A stretch of DNA of 64,000 bases from Roseisolibacter agri (GTDB taxonomy: Bacteria > Gemmatimonadota > Gemmatimonadetes > Gemmatimonadales > Gemmatimonadaceae): assembly GCF_030159095.1 (NCBI RefSeq), contig NZ_BRXS01000001.1, forward strand, positions 310,001-374,000. The letters are read 5' to 3'. Each line of letters opens with the position of its first letter. The first letter of the stretch is position 1. Position numbers and translations under genes: made by a program. The notes beneath the pieces were generated by a model. It was not told the origin of the DNA. It was given only the letters and a program-made list of their open reading frames with translations, and did not search any database. This document shows, piece by piece, positions 15,059 to 23,826 of this stretch.

Positions 15059-16383
15059 TACAGGCTCTCCCTGCGGGACCGGTTCGCCAGCTCGTCCGGC
15101 AGCGCGTTGAGCAGCGGATTGAGCTCCGCCGCCCGATCGAGCGACGTCACGAACGTCAGCCCCGGGCGCGCGACCACCAGCATCCCCGACAGGCCGTAGA
15201 CGACCACCGTCGTCCCGCCGTCGGCGTGCACCACGCAGCTCGACGCGTCCACGAGGTGCGCGGGGCCCCACACGCCGTTGCCCGTGTCGTCCAGCTCGCG
15301 CACGCGGCGCAGCGACGCCCACGTGCCGACGTCGTCCCACCCGAACTCGCCCGGCAGCGCGACGATGTCCTCGCTGCGCTCCAGCAGCCCGCGCTCGATC
15401 GACACCGCCTGGATCAGCCCCGAGAAGCGGTCCAGCTTCCCCGCCGCCAGCGCGGCGAGCCCCGGCTGCAGCTCCGGCGTGCGCTCCTCCAGCGCGTCGA
15501 GCACCGTGCCCGCCTGCCACACGAAGATCCCCGTGTTCCAGAGCGCGCCCTGCGCGATCAGCTCCTCGGCCAGGATCGCCCCGGGCTTCTCGACGAACCG
15601 CGCCACGCGGCGTGGGGCCTCGCGCGCGGCGGCGGCGCCCGCGTCGCCCGTCGCGTCGGCGGTCGTGTCGATCGCCGCGTCGAGGACCGGGTCCGTCGGC
15701 GCCGGCGGCAGCAGGTAGCCGAAGCCCGTCTCGGGGCGCGTGGGCTGCGCGCCGATGGCGACCAGCGCGCCGTCCGTGCTCGCGATCAGCGCCGCGCGCT
15801 TGATCACGCGCCGCAGCTCGTCCGGGTAGCCCACCGCGAGGTCCGCGTGCATCGCCACGAACGTCGCCTTGCGGCCCACGCGCGTCGCGATCTCCTGCGC
15901 GCCCCACGCCAGCGCGGCCGCGGTGCCCATCGGGCGCGGCTCGACGAGGAAGTTCGCGTCCGGCACCTCGGGGACCGCGGCGCGCAGCGCGTCGGCGATG
16001 TCGGCGCTCGTCAGCACCAGCACGCGCGCGGGCGGCACGGTCGGCGCCAGCCGGTTCACCGTCTCCGCGATCAGCGGCCGGTCGCCCACCAGCGCCAGCA
16101 GCTGCTTCGGGCGCTCGGGGGTGCTGAGCGGCCAGAAGCGCGAGCCGATGCCGCCCGCGAACACCACCGCCCAGAGCGAGAGCTCCGTCTCCAGCGTCGC
16201 CACCGGATCCGGCAGCTCCACCGGCAGCGTCCCGACCGCGTCGGCCGTGCCGCCGCCCGCCTCCGAGCCGAACGGCGTCCCGAAGGGCGGCGCGGGCTCG
16301 TGTCCCGAAGGGCCGAAGGCGTCGGGATGGCCGGCACGCGCGTCGCCGGAGGCGCCGCCGGAAGCGGGAGAGCGATGGGGCAT
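15058..16383 (-). CDS. manC: Mannose-1-phosphate guanylyltransferase
   Basis: 441 residues. Expected to convert mannose-1-phosphate and GTP into GDP-mannose for surface sugar synthesis. The nucleotidyltransferase signature FAGGIGSRFWPLS...PKQLL is at residues 75-95; further marks are MHADLAVGYPDELRR, the ETGFGYL strand, VEKPG, WNTGIFVW and the GWDDVGTW motif. The C-terminal isomerase half of two-domain enzymes is absent; length otherwise fits the single-domain type. The first 70 residues are a low-complexity Gly/Pro/Ser leader (PFGTPFGSEAGGG), so the true start may be an internal GTG near residue 55. It is divergent from the TonB-fusion gene. Confidence 0.85.
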   Translation of the reverse strand: MPHRSPASGGASGDARAGHPDAFGPSGHEPAPPFGTPFGSEAGGGTADAVGTLPVELPDPVATLETELSLWAVVFAGGIGSRFWPLSTPERPKQLLALVGDRPLIAETVNRLAPTVPPARVLVLTSADIADALRAAVPEVPDANFLVEPRPMGTAAALAWGAQEIATRVGRKATFVAMHADLAVGYPDELRRVIKRAALIASTDGALVAIGAQPTRPETGFGYLLPPAPTDPVLDAAIDTTADATGDAGAAAAREAPRRVARFVEKPGAILAEELIAQGALWNTGIFVWQAGTVLDALEERTPELQPGLAALAAGKLDRFSGLIQAVSIERGLLERSEDIVALPGEFGWDDVGTWASLRRVRELDDTGNGVWGPAHLVDASSCVVHADGGTTVVVYGLSGMLVVARPGLTFVTSLDRAAELNPLLNALPDELANRSRRESL

Positions 16384-16461
16384 GGCGGCTCTGACGGAGC
16401 TCGAACGAACGCTGCACGGGACGGACGGGCACGCGAGGGATCGCGGCCCGGCGCGAGGGCG

Positions 16462-16467
16462 TACAAT
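16462..16467 (+). promoter_or_regulatory. Possible -10 box
   Basis: TACAAT, followed by AACG, is the only A/T-rich patch in the divergent region between the guanylyltransferase and the TonB-fusion gene. No good -35 box is seen, so the call is weak. Confidence 0.3.
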
Positions 16468-16539
16468 AACGCTGGCGCGTGCGACGCCGCACCTGCACCA
16501 TGAAGGCGGGCGCGTGCGCGCCCTTCCCGGAGGTCGCCC

Positions 16540-17736
16540 ATGCTCCCCCCGCCCCTCGCTCCCATGGCCGGTATCCCCCGGCGCATCGCGCACGCGCGTC
16601 ACGCCCTGCGCCGTGCGTCGCTGCTGACCGCCCTCCTGCTCGGCGTGCCGTGCGCGGCGGCGCGCGCCCAGGGCGACACCACCGGCGCCGTCGGCGGCGT
16701 GGTGCGCGGACCGGGCGGCGTCGCGATCGTCGGCGCGGAGGTCGTGCTCACGCCGGCCCGCGGGCCCGGCGGCGGCACCGTGATCGCGCGCCGCGTCTTC
16801 ACCGACGAGACGGGGAAGTTCCAGGTCTCGGGCCTGCCCAACGGGCGCGCGTCGGTGGCCGTGCGCCGCATCGGCTACCGGCCCGCGGTGCGCGACGTCG
16901 AGGTGCCGCTCGCCGCCGCGCTCACGATGGCGCTCGAGGCCGTGCCGCAGGCCATCGCCGCCGTCGTCGTGAAGGACCGGCGCGTGAAGCACACCGGCTG
17001 GGCGGCGCCATTCTACGAGCGGCGCGAGCGCGGCCACGGGCGCTACATCGGCAAGGAGGAGATCGACCGCCGCAACGCGATGCGCACGACCGACGTGCTG
17101 CGCTCCGTGCCGGGGCTCGCCATCTCGACGTCGATGTACGGCTCGGCCATCCGCATGCGCGGCGCGCGCTGCAGCCCGCTGATCTGGATCGACGGCACGC
17201 CGGCGCTCGCGGGCTACCTCGACGTCGACAACTTCCAGCCCCACACGCTCGAGGGGATCGAGGTGTACAGCGGCGTGTCCACGGTCCCGGTGGAGCTGCG
17301 CGGCCCGCGCGGCGAGGAGGCGTGCGGCGTGATCGCGATCTGGTCGCGCATGCCCGAGCCGCGCCGCCGCGGCCCGAAGAAGGTCTACACGGCCGACGAC
17401 CTCGCGAACCTCGTCGCGACGGCGACGGTCTACACCGCCGACCAGGTGGACCAGGCCGCGGCGCCGGACACCGCGAACCCGATCGCGCCCTACTATCCGG
17501 AGGCGCTCAAGCGCGCGAAGACGGCGGGCGACGTGCTGATCGAGTTCGTCGTCGACACCGCGGGCATCCCGGAGCTGGAGACCGTCGGCATCGTCGCCGC
17601 GTCGCACCCGGCGTTCGGCACCGCGGCGCGCGACGCGGTCGCGGCCGCCCGCTTCATCCCGGCGTTCCGCGCGGGGAAGCCGGTGCGGCAGCTGGTGCAG
17701 GTGCCCGTCAAGTTCGAGCTCACGTCGGGCTCCTAA
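16540..17736 (+). CDS. Secreted fusion of carboxypeptidase-like, TonB-plug and TonB C-terminal domains
   Basis: 398 residues. Signal peptide to about residue 44 (ending AAARAQ). Residues 48-133: carboxypeptidase-regulatory-like sandwich (VGGVVRGPGG to IGYRP). Residues 165-268: TonB-receptor plug-like (RNAMRTTDVLRSVPGLAI, IWIDGTPA, LEGIEVYSG, ACGVIAIWSR). Residues 314-394: TonB C-terminal domain (YYPEALKRAKTAGDVLIEFV, FIPAFRAGKPVRQLVQVPV). There is no barrel and no N-terminal TonB membrane anchor, so it cannot be a standard receptor or a standard energiser. ATG 16540 has GGAGGT six bases upstream. A role as periplasmic adaptor is inference. Confidence 0.82.
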   Translation: MLPPPLAPMAGIPRRIAHARHALRRASLLTALLLGVPCAAARAQGDTTGAVGGVVRGPGGVAIVGAEVVLTPARGPGGGTVIARRVFTDETGKFQVSGLPNGRASVAVRRIGYRPAVRDVEVPLAAALTMALEAVPQAIAAVVVKDRRVKHTGWAAPFYERRERGHGRYIGKEEIDRRNAMRTTDVLRSVPGLAISTSMYGSAIRMRGARCSPLIWIDGTPALAGYLDVDNFQPHTLEGIEVYSGVSTVPVELRGPRGEEACGVIAIWSRMPEPRRRGPKKVYTADDLANLVATATVYTADQVDQAAAPDTANPIAPYYPEALKRAKTAGDVLIEFVVDTAGIPELETVGIVAASHPAFGTAARDAVAAARFIPAFRAGKPVRQLVQVPVKFELTSGS

Positions 17737-17737
17737 A

Positions 17738-17811
17738 CGCTCGACGCTCCACGCTCGACGCTGCGCACGTCCCGGAGGACGGCATCAGCGTCGAGCGTGG
17801 AGCGTCGAGCG
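17738..17811. terminator. Perfect 25-bp inverted repeat, two-way terminator
   Basis: Arms 17738-17762 and 17787-17811 are exact complements, separated by 24 bases. Each arm consists of two copies of CGCTCGACGCT (or its complement) joined by CCA/TGG. It lies between the convergent TonB-fusion and M16 genes. The same 11-base word occurs at 12295-12429, also between convergent genes. Confidence 0.8.
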
Positions 17812-17824
17812 TCGAGGGGTGGCT

Positions 17825-19921
17825 TTACTTCGCCAGCACCAGCTCCAGCTGCCCGCCCACCGCGATCTTCAGCAGCCGGTGCGGCGCGGCGGTCGCGACG
17901 AAGAAGGTCACGGGCTGGTCGCCGCCCGTCTGCTCGATGCGGAACGCCTCGAACGCGCCCGCCGGCACGGTCACCTGCTCCGTGCCCGTCACCGTCAGCG
18001 TGAACGGCACCACCGTGCCCTTGCCGGCCGAGAAGACGCTGACGACGTGCTTCGCGCCCGGCGCCCACCGCAGCAGCGGCAGCGTGGCCGCGAGCGCGTT
18101 GTCGTCGATCGTGCCCGCCGGGAGCTCGGTGTCGATCGTCAGCTGCTTGATCCCCTGCGGGCCCGGCGTCGCGGAGCTGCCCTTCGCGCGCCCGCCGGCG
18201 TAGGTCACGTCGGCCTTCGTGTCCTGGCCCTGCACCTTGCCGCGCTGCTCCAGCGCGCGCGGCGCCAGCGACGCGTCCGTGCGCAGCGTGGTGCTCTGCT
18301 GCACGACGCCGCCCGCGATCGACGTCGCCTCGGTCACCTTCCACCCGTCGCCGTCCTTCGCCAGCTCGTAGACGGAGCTGCCGAGCACGTTGCCCTGCAC
18401 GCGCACGGCGAAGCTGTCGCGATGCGCGGCCAGCCGCGACGCGTCGATCGCCAGCGCACCCGCGCGCGGCGCGAGGTCGGCCGCCGTCATCGCATCGCCC
18501 TGCGGGTTCACGATGCGCACCGGCGCGATCGCCTTCAGCTTCTCGTACACCTTCGCGCCGTCGCCGACGACGACGACGAGCGCCTGCTCGGGACGCACCC
18601 AGCGCCGCGCGGTCTGCTGCAGCACGGGCGCCGACACCGCCGAGAGCCGCGTGCGATAGGTCTGCAGGTAGTCCGCCGGCAGGCCGAGCGTCTTCACGAA
18701 CGCCACGCGCTCGGCCACCTGCTGCGCCGTCTCGACCGTCAGCGGGAACGAGCCGACGAGCGCGCCCTTCGCGTTCTCCAGCTCCGTGCCCGGCACCGCC
18801 TCGCTGCCCAGGCGGCGCAGCTGCGCCAGCAGCTCGACCAGCGCGCTGTCCGTCACCTCGGTGCGCACCTCGGCCGTCGCGCTGAAGGCGCCCGTGCCGC
18901 GCGGCCGCGTCAGCGACGAGTAAGCGCCGTACGTCCACCCCTTCTTCTCGCGCAGGATGTCGAACAGCCGCGCGTCGGCGCCGCCGCCCAGCACCTTGTT
19001 GGCGACCGTCGCTGCGTAGCGCGCGGGATCGGCGGGGCCGCCGATCAGGTTGCCGACGACGATGTTCGACTGCACCGAGCCCGGACGGTGCACGAGCACG
19101 ATCTCCGTGCGCGCGCGCGCCGGCGGCGCACCGAACGTCGGCGCCGCGGCGGGATAGCCCGTCCACCCCGCGAAGCTCTGCTCCGCGAGGGTCTTCAGCT
19201 GGTCGAGCGTCAGGTCGCCCGCGACCACCAGCAGCGCGCCGCGCGGCTTGAGGCGCGCCGCCTGGTACGCCACGAGGTCCGCGCGCGTGAGCGCACGCAC
19301 CGACGGCGGCGTGGCGCGGCGGCCGTACGGGTGCGCGCCGTACACGCCGGCGTCGAACACGCGCGACGCGATCGACGCGGGCTGCGACTGCTCCAGCGTC
19401 AGCGCGGAGAGCGTCTGCGTGCGCAGCAGCTCGACCTCCTGCTCGGGGAAGGTCGGACGCGCGACCGCGTCGCCCAGCAGCTGGAAGGCGAGCGGCGCGT
19501 GCGTGGACAGCACGCTGCCCGCGAGGCTGAGGAAGTCGTTGTCGGCGAAGCCCGTGAGCGAGCCGCCCGCGGCCTCGATCGCCTCGGCGATCTGGTCGGC
19601 GGTGCGCTGGCCCGCGCCCTTGGTGAGGAGGCCGGCCACCATGTCGGCGGTGCCTTCCTTCCCCTTCGCCTCGAACAGCTTGCCCGCGGGCATCACGAGG
19701 CGGAACGCGACCATCGGGTCGCGGTGGCTCTCGACGAGCACGACGCGCAGGCCGTTGGAGAGGACGACCTCCTGGAACGGCGGGAACTGCGCGGGCTTCA
19801 CGGCCGCCGCGGCGGGCGGACGCGTGGGATACTGCGCCGCGACCGGAGTCGCGAGCGACGCGGCGACGAGCGTGAGGGCGGAGACCGACGCGCCCGCGCG
19901 CAGGAACGAGTGAGCGCGCAT
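17825..19921 (-). CDS. M16-family peptidase, non-catalytic subunit with extra C-terminal domain
   Basis: 698 residues with a signal peptide (AATPVAAQ near residue 30). Residues 45-480 form a complete M16 two-lobe fold (LSNGLRVVLVESHRDPMVAF, the RLDP-like KPRGALLVVAGDLT, and the GSVQSNIVVGN segment). The zinc motif HxxEH is missing: the matching site reads GTADMVAGLL. It is therefore probably the inactive partner of the gene just upstream, as in other paired M16 systems. Residues about 500-698 are an additional beta-rich domain (VPAGAFEAFRIEQTGG, APHRLLKIAVGGQLELVL) that looks like DUF3108. The start ATG overlaps the upstream stop by one base. Confidence 0.88.
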   Translation of the reverse strand: MRAHSFLRAGASVSALTLVAASLATPVAAQYPTRPPAAAAVKPAQFPPFQEVVLSNGLRVVLVESHRDPMVAFRLVMPAGKLFEAKGKEGTADMVAGLLTKGAGQRTADQIAEAIEAAGGSLTGFADNDFLSLAGSVLSTHAPLAFQLLGDAVARPTFPEQEVELLRTQTLSALTLEQSQPASIASRVFDAGVYGAHPYGRRATPPSVRALTRADLVAYQAARLKPRGALLVVAGDLTLDQLKTLAEQSFAGWTGYPAAAPTFGAPPARARTEIVLVHRPGSVQSNIVVGNLIGGPADPARYAATVANKVLGGGADARLFDILREKKGWTYGAYSSLTRPRGTGAFSATAEVRTEVTDSALVELLAQLRRLGSEAVPGTELENAKGALVGSFPLTVETAQQVAERVAFVKTLGLPADYLQTYRTRLSAVSAPVLQQTARRWVRPEQALVVVVGDGAKVYEKLKAIAPVRIVNPQGDAMTAADLAPRAGALAIDASRLAAHRDSFAVRVQGNVLGSSVYELAKDGDGWKVTEATSIAGGVVQQSTTLRTDASLAPRALEQRGKVQGQDTKADVTYAGGRAKGSSATPGPQGIKQLTIDTELPAGTIDDNALAATLPLLRWAPGAKHVVSVFSAGKGTVVPFTLTVTGTEQVTVPAGAFEAFRIEQTGGDQPVTFFVATAAPHRLLKIAVGGQLELVLAK

Positions 19922-21354
19922 CACGGCTTGGGCGTCTCGGGGGTGATGAGCGTGACGACGCTGTTCTCCGGGCGGAGATACGTGCGCGCCACGCGCTGGA
20001 TGTCGGCCACCGTGACGTTCAGGTAGCGCTGCAGGTCGGTGTTCACGGCCTCCGGCCCGCCGAGGAACATGTTCGCGGTGTGCAGCGCCTCGGCGCGGCC
20101 CATCGACGTCTGCCGCTCGGCGATCGTCTGCGCGAGGTAGGCGTTCTTCGCCTTCGCCAGCTCGGCCTCGGTGACGCCGTCGGCGACGATCTTCGCGATC
20201 TCCTGCGCCAGCAGCTTCTCCAGCGAGTCGACCTTCACGCCCTGGTTGGCGATGGCGAGCACGCCGAACGTGCCCGGCCCGCGCGTGTTGCCGAAGATGT
20301 TGAGGAAGGTCTGCAGGCCGAGCGCGGCCTTCGCCTCGCGCGCGATGGCGCGGTTGAGGCGCGAGCTCTCTCCCGTGCCGACGATCGTCGAGAGGAAGGT
20401 CAGCGCCGGCGTGTCGGCGTGCTTCGTCTCGGGGATGCGCCAGAGCGTGAACGACGCCGGCAGCGTGGCCTTGGCGTCGGTGACCGTGCGGCGCTGCTGG
20501 CCGACGTCGAACTTCTGCTCGCACTGCACCGGCGGCGGCGCGTCCACGCGCGGGATGTCGCCGAAGTACTGCGCGACCAGCCGCTTCACCTCGGCCGGGT
20601 CGAAGTCGCCGGTGACGACGAGCGTCGCGTTGTTGGGCGCGTAGTACTGCTTGAAGAACGCCTGCACGTCGGCCACCGACGCCGCGTTCAGGTCGTCCAT
20701 CGAGCCGATGATCTCGTGGCCGTACGCGAAGCAGCTCTTGCCGTCGTACGCGGCGGTGAGCCCCTGCAGCACCGCGCCGAAGTACGGCTGGTTGTCGATG
20801 CGCAGCCGGCGCTCCTCCTTCACCGCCTCCTGCTGGTTCTTCAGGTTCTCCGCCGTGACGGCGAGCGACCGCATGCGGTCGGCCTCCATCCACAGGCCGA
20901 GGTTCACGCGGTTGGACGGGAGCGTCTGGTAGTAGTTGGTGCGGTCGGTCTGCGTGCTCCCGTTGAGCGAGCCGCCGGCGCGCTCCACGAGCTGGAAGTG
21001 CTCGCCCTTCTTCACGTTGGCCGAGCCCTGGAACATCATGTGCTCGAACAGGTGCGCGAAGCCGGTGCGCCCGGCGCGCTCGTTCCGCGAGCCGACGTCG
21101 TACCACACGTCGACGGTCACGACCTGCGCCGAGTGGTCCTTGGCGAGGATCACCTTGAGGCCGTTCGGCAGCTCGGAGCGGTCGATGGCGATGGGCGCGG
21201 GGAGCGGGCTCTGGGCGGCCGCGGGCGCGGCCGGCTGCGCGCCGAGCGGCGCGGACGCGCCGGTGGTGCCGGCGGCGAGCAGCGGCAGCGCGAGCAGCGT
21301 CGCGAGCCGCGGCCTGGGGCCGCGCGCCGGGAGTGGGCGGGAAGGGGACGACAC
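19921..21354 (-). CDS. M16-family zinc metallopeptidase, catalytic subunit
   Basis: 477 residues, GTG start at 21354 with a GAGGA ribosome-binding site. Secreted by an N-terminal signal peptide. The inverted zinc motif HLFEH is at residues 101-105 with the downstream glutamate in the EAVKEERRLRIDNQPY helix near 180, so it should be active. N-terminal start of the fold: LPNGLKVILAKDHSA. Second-lobe marks (YAPNNATLVVTGDFDP, GTGESSRLNRAI) are present. M16 enzymes degrade peptides inside a closing chamber; the periplasm is the likely site. It is followed with one-base overlap by the non-catalytic subunit. Confidence 0.93.
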   Translation of the reverse strand: MSSPSRPLPARGPRPRLATLLALPLLAAGTTGASAPLGAQPAAPAAAQSPLPAPIAIDRSELPNGLKVILAKDHSAQVVTVDVWYDVGSRNERAGRTGFAHLFEHMMFQGSANVKKGEHFQLVERAGGSLNGSTQTDRTNYYQTLPSNRVNLGLWMEADRMRSLAVTAENLKNQQEAVKEERRLRIDNQPYFGAVLQGLTAAYDGKSCFAYGHEIIGSMDDLNAASVADVQAFFKQYYAPNNATLVVTGDFDPAEVKRLVAQYFGDIPRVDAPPPVQCEQKFDVGQQRRTVTDAKATLPASFTLWRIPETKHADTPALTFLSTIVGTGESSRLNRAIAREAKAALGLQTFLNIFGNTRGPGTFGVLAIANQGVKVDSLEKLLAQEIAKIVADGVTEAELAKAKNAYLAQTIAERQTSMGRAEALHTANMFLGGPEAVNTDLQRYLNVTVADIQRVARTYLRPENSVVTLITPETPKP

Positions 21355-21379
21355 GGGAGTCCTCGTGGGGGGGTGACGG

Positions 21380-21592
21380 TCAGGAGGCGTCGGGGAGCTG
21401 GAACAGCTGCTCGACGGTGGTGCCGAGCGCCCGCGCGAGGCGGAGCGCGAGCAGCGTGGAGGGAATGAAGACGCCGTTCTCCACGGTGTTGATCGTCTTG
21501 CGGCTGACCTCGACCCGCTCGGCCAGCTGCGCCTGGGTCAGGTTGTGGCGCAGCCGCTCCTCGCGCAATCGGTTCGCGAGCTGCTCAGCCAT
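21380..21592 (-). CDS. Small XRE-family regulator
   Basis: 70 residues: one helix-turn-helix domain ([49 protein letters not shown]) and a short tail (VEQLF). It resembles the YozG-type regulators that are encoded with a multi-span membrane protein. It overlaps the preceding membrane-protein gene by eight bases, so both come from one transcript. A candidate operator with alternating GTAAC/GTTAC words lies upstream of the pair. Confidence 0.88.
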   Translation of the reverse strand: MAEQLANRLREERLRHNLTQAQLAERVEVSRKTINTVENGVFIPSTLLALRLARALGTTVEQLFQLPDAS

Positions 21593-22034
21593 CGCGGAGC
21601 GCGCGGGCCTCGCACCACGCGAAGGCGAGGAGCGCGACCCCGACGGCCGGGGTGACGACGAGGTAGGTCGCCTCGCGCGCGGTCAGGCCCTGCGCGGCGG
21701 GGAGCGCGTAGACCGCGAGGGCGACGAGCATCGCGACCCAGAAGCCGGCGGTCGCGGCGAGGCGCGAGTTGTGGCGCGAGACGTCGTCGTTCACCAGCGC
21801 GCGCACGCGCGCCCCGAAGACGTAGCCGCCGATCGGGAGGAGGAGCAGCAGCAGGATGCCGGCGTTGAGCGCCCACATGTTCGCGCGCAGCGGCGACAGC
21901 ACGGTCCCGTCGCCGCGGAAGACGGGGCGCGCCACGACCTGGATGGCGAGGAACACGGTGGTGGCGGCGGCGGTGCCGATGGCACGCTTGCGGGAGACGC
22001 GATCGGCGAGCTCGACGACGTTCTGCGGGGACAT
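21585..22034 (-). CDS. Four-helix membrane protein paired with XRE regulator
   Basis: 149 residues with four membrane segments (about 20-40, 54-75, 94-115 and 122-140: [68 protein letters not shown]). No catalytic motif. Such proteins next to a small XRE regulator are common and of unknown role. Start ATG 22034 is chosen; the frame extends further upstream but into the regulatory region. Confidence 0.75.
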   Translation of the reverse strand: MSPQNVVELADRVSRKRAIGTAAATTVFLAIQVVARPVFRGDGTVLSPLRANMWALNAGILLLLLLPIGGYVFGARVRALVNDDVSRHNSRLAATAGFWVAMLVALAVYALPAAQGLTAREATYLVVTPAVGVALLAFAWCEARALRDG

Positions 22035-22069
22035 CGCGGGGACCAGCGGCGGGAAGGGACGGGGTGGGT

Positions 22070-22097
22070 GTAACCCACGAGTTACATCATGAGTAAC
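22070..22097 (-). promoter_or_regulatory. Candidate operator of the XRE/membrane-protein operon
   Basis: GTAAC (22070-22074), GTTAC (22081-22085) and GTAAC (22093-22097) alternate in orientation, giving two overlapping inverted repeats, spaced 6 and 7 bases. They are the most A/T-rich patch of the region and lie 36 bases upstream of the start at 22034. A self-repression site is plausible for the small XRE protein. Confidence 0.5.
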
Positions 22098-22187
22098 CTT
22101 GAGGTGACATGCGGTCAAGCACGGGATCGCGCCCGGCGGCGGGCGGGTGGGTGACGTGACCCGCATCGTACCGCCGGATCCCCCGTG

Positions 22188-22193
22188 TACGTT
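22188..22193 (+). promoter_or_regulatory. Possible -10 box close to start codon
   Basis: TACGTT ends five bases before the ATG at 22199. If used, transcription would begin at or next to the start codon and the mRNA would be leaderless. No ribosome-binding site is present. Confidence 0.35.
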
Positions 22194-22198
22194 TCGGC

Positions 22199-23761
22199 AT
22201 GACCGCCCCTCAACGCGATTCGAACACGCGCGCCGCCGAGGACGTCCTGGCGGCGCTGGAGCAGGACGCGGCCCCCGAGGCGGGGCAGGCGTTCGTCACG
22301 CTGGCCGCCGAGTACCTCGCGGCCGCCCACACGGGCGACGGGCCCGTCTCGTCGTCGGTCGATCCGGGGACGATGGCGGCGCGCTTCCGCGAGCCGGTGC
22401 CGCGTGGCGGGCAGCCGCTGGCGGCGATCGTCGAGCGGCTGCGGCGCGACGTCGTCGCCGACGCGAACCGGCTGGCGCACCCGATGGCGATGGGCCACCA
22501 GGTATCGCCGCCGCTGCCGGCGGGCATCTGGACGGACGTCCTGGTGTCGGCGCTGAACCAGTCGGTGGCCGTGTCGGAGATGTCGCCGACGGGCACCGCG
22601 GTGGAGGCGGCGGTGATCCGCTGGATGGCGGAGCTGGCGGGCTTCGGGCCGCGCGCGGGCGGCACGCTGACGTCGGGCGGCACCGAGGCGACGTTCGCCG
22701 CGCTGCTGGCGGCGCGCAGCCGCGCGCTCCCCGAGGTGTGGACGCGCGGCGTGGGCGCGCAGCCGCCGGCGATCGTGTGCGGCGAGCACGCGCACTACGC
22801 GGTGAGCCGCGCCGCGGGCGAGCTGGGGATCGGGCTGCGTAACGTCGTCACGGTGCCGTCGCGCGACCTGCGCATGGATCCCGAGGCGCTGGAGCGCACG
22901 CTGCAGGAGCTGGACGACGCGGGGCGGAAGATCATGGCCGTCGTCGCGACGGCGGGATCGACGGCCACCGGCTCGTTCGACGACCTCGAGGCGATCGCCG
23001 ACGCGTGCGAGAAGCGCGACGCGTGGCTGCACGTGGACGGCGCGCACGGCGCGAGCGCGCTGCTGTCGGCGACGCACCGCGAGCGCGTGCGCGGGCTGGC
23101 GCGCGCGCACTCGGTGACGTGGGACCCACACAAGATGCTGCTGCTGCCGCTGGCGGCCGGTGTGGTGCTGGTGCGCGACGAGCGGTGGCTGGAGGCGGCG
23201 TTCGCGCAGAAGGCGCCGTACCTGTTCCACGCGCCGCAGCAGCAGGGCGCGGAGGAGTTCGACGCGGCGCCGCGCGTGTGGGACCAGGGGATCCGCAGCT
23301 TCCAGTGCTCGCGGCGGCTGGACGCGCTGAAGGTGTGGGTGGCGTTCCAGCGCCACGGCGCCGACGGGCTGGGCGCGCTCTACGACCACCTGTGCGCGAC
23401 CGCGGTGCGCCTGCACGCGAAGCTGGCGGCGCATCCCGCGTTCGAGCCGCTACACGCGCCCGAGTCGAACATCCTCTGCTTCCGCTGGACGGGCGCCGGG
23501 GACATGGACGACGCGACGCTGGACGCGCTGCAGCACCGCGTGCGCGCGCGCTTCAACCGCTCGGGCGACGGGTGGATCACGGCGACGGTGCTGGACGGGC
23601 GGCGCGTGCTGCGCGTGACGCTGATGAACCCGCGCACCGGCGACGCGCACCTAGACGCGCTGCTCGCGGGGCTCGCGGCCGCAGGCGAGGCGGAGCGTTC
23701 CGGCGCAGCATCCGCGACATCCGGGCGGGCGCGGCCGGCGGTGGCACCGTCCATGCCCTAG
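22199..23761 (+). CDS. PLP-dependent amino-acid decarboxylase family protein
   Basis: 520 residues, group II decarboxylase family (glutamate, DOPA, tyrosine and aspartate-type enzymes) with pyridoxal phosphate bound to K312 in the motif SVTWDPHKML. Other marks are SGGTEATFAAL (phosphate-binding region), the VDGAHGASALL segment with D280 and H283, and the GIRSFQCSRR stretch. The substrate cannot be told from the sequence. The C-terminal 25 residues are low-complexity. Start ATG 22199 has no Shine-Dalgarno sequence and may be leaderless. Single gene followed by a weak hairpin. Confidence 0.88.
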   Translation: MTAPQRDSNTRAAEDVLAALEQDAAPEAGQAFVTLAAEYLAAAHTGDGPVSSSVDPGTMAARFREPVPRGGQPLAAIVERLRRDVVADANRLAHPMAMGHQVSPPLPAGIWTDVLVSALNQSVAVSEMSPTGTAVEAAVIRWMAELAGFGPRAGGTLTSGGTEATFAALLAARSRALPEVWTRGVGAQPPAIVCGEHAHYAVSRAAGELGIGLRNVVTVPSRDLRMDPEALERTLQELDDAGRKIMAVVATAGSTATGSFDDLEAIADACEKRDAWLHVDGAHGASALLSATHRERVRGLARAHSVTWDPHKMLLLPLAAGVVLVRDERWLEAAFAQKAPYLFHAPQQQGAEEFDAAPRVWDQGIRSFQCSRRLDALKVWVAFQRHGADGLGALYDHLCATAVRLHAKLAAHPAFEPLHAPESNILCFRWTGAGDMDDATLDALQHRVRARFNRSGDGWITATVLDGRRVLRVTLMNPRTGDAHLDALLAGLAAAGEAERSGAASATSGRARPAVAPSMP

Positions 23762-23826
23762 TGGCCGCCTGCCCGGGGCGGCGCGCTGGTGCGCGGCCTC
23801 CGGCAGGGGCTTGGCCAGTGGGGCAC

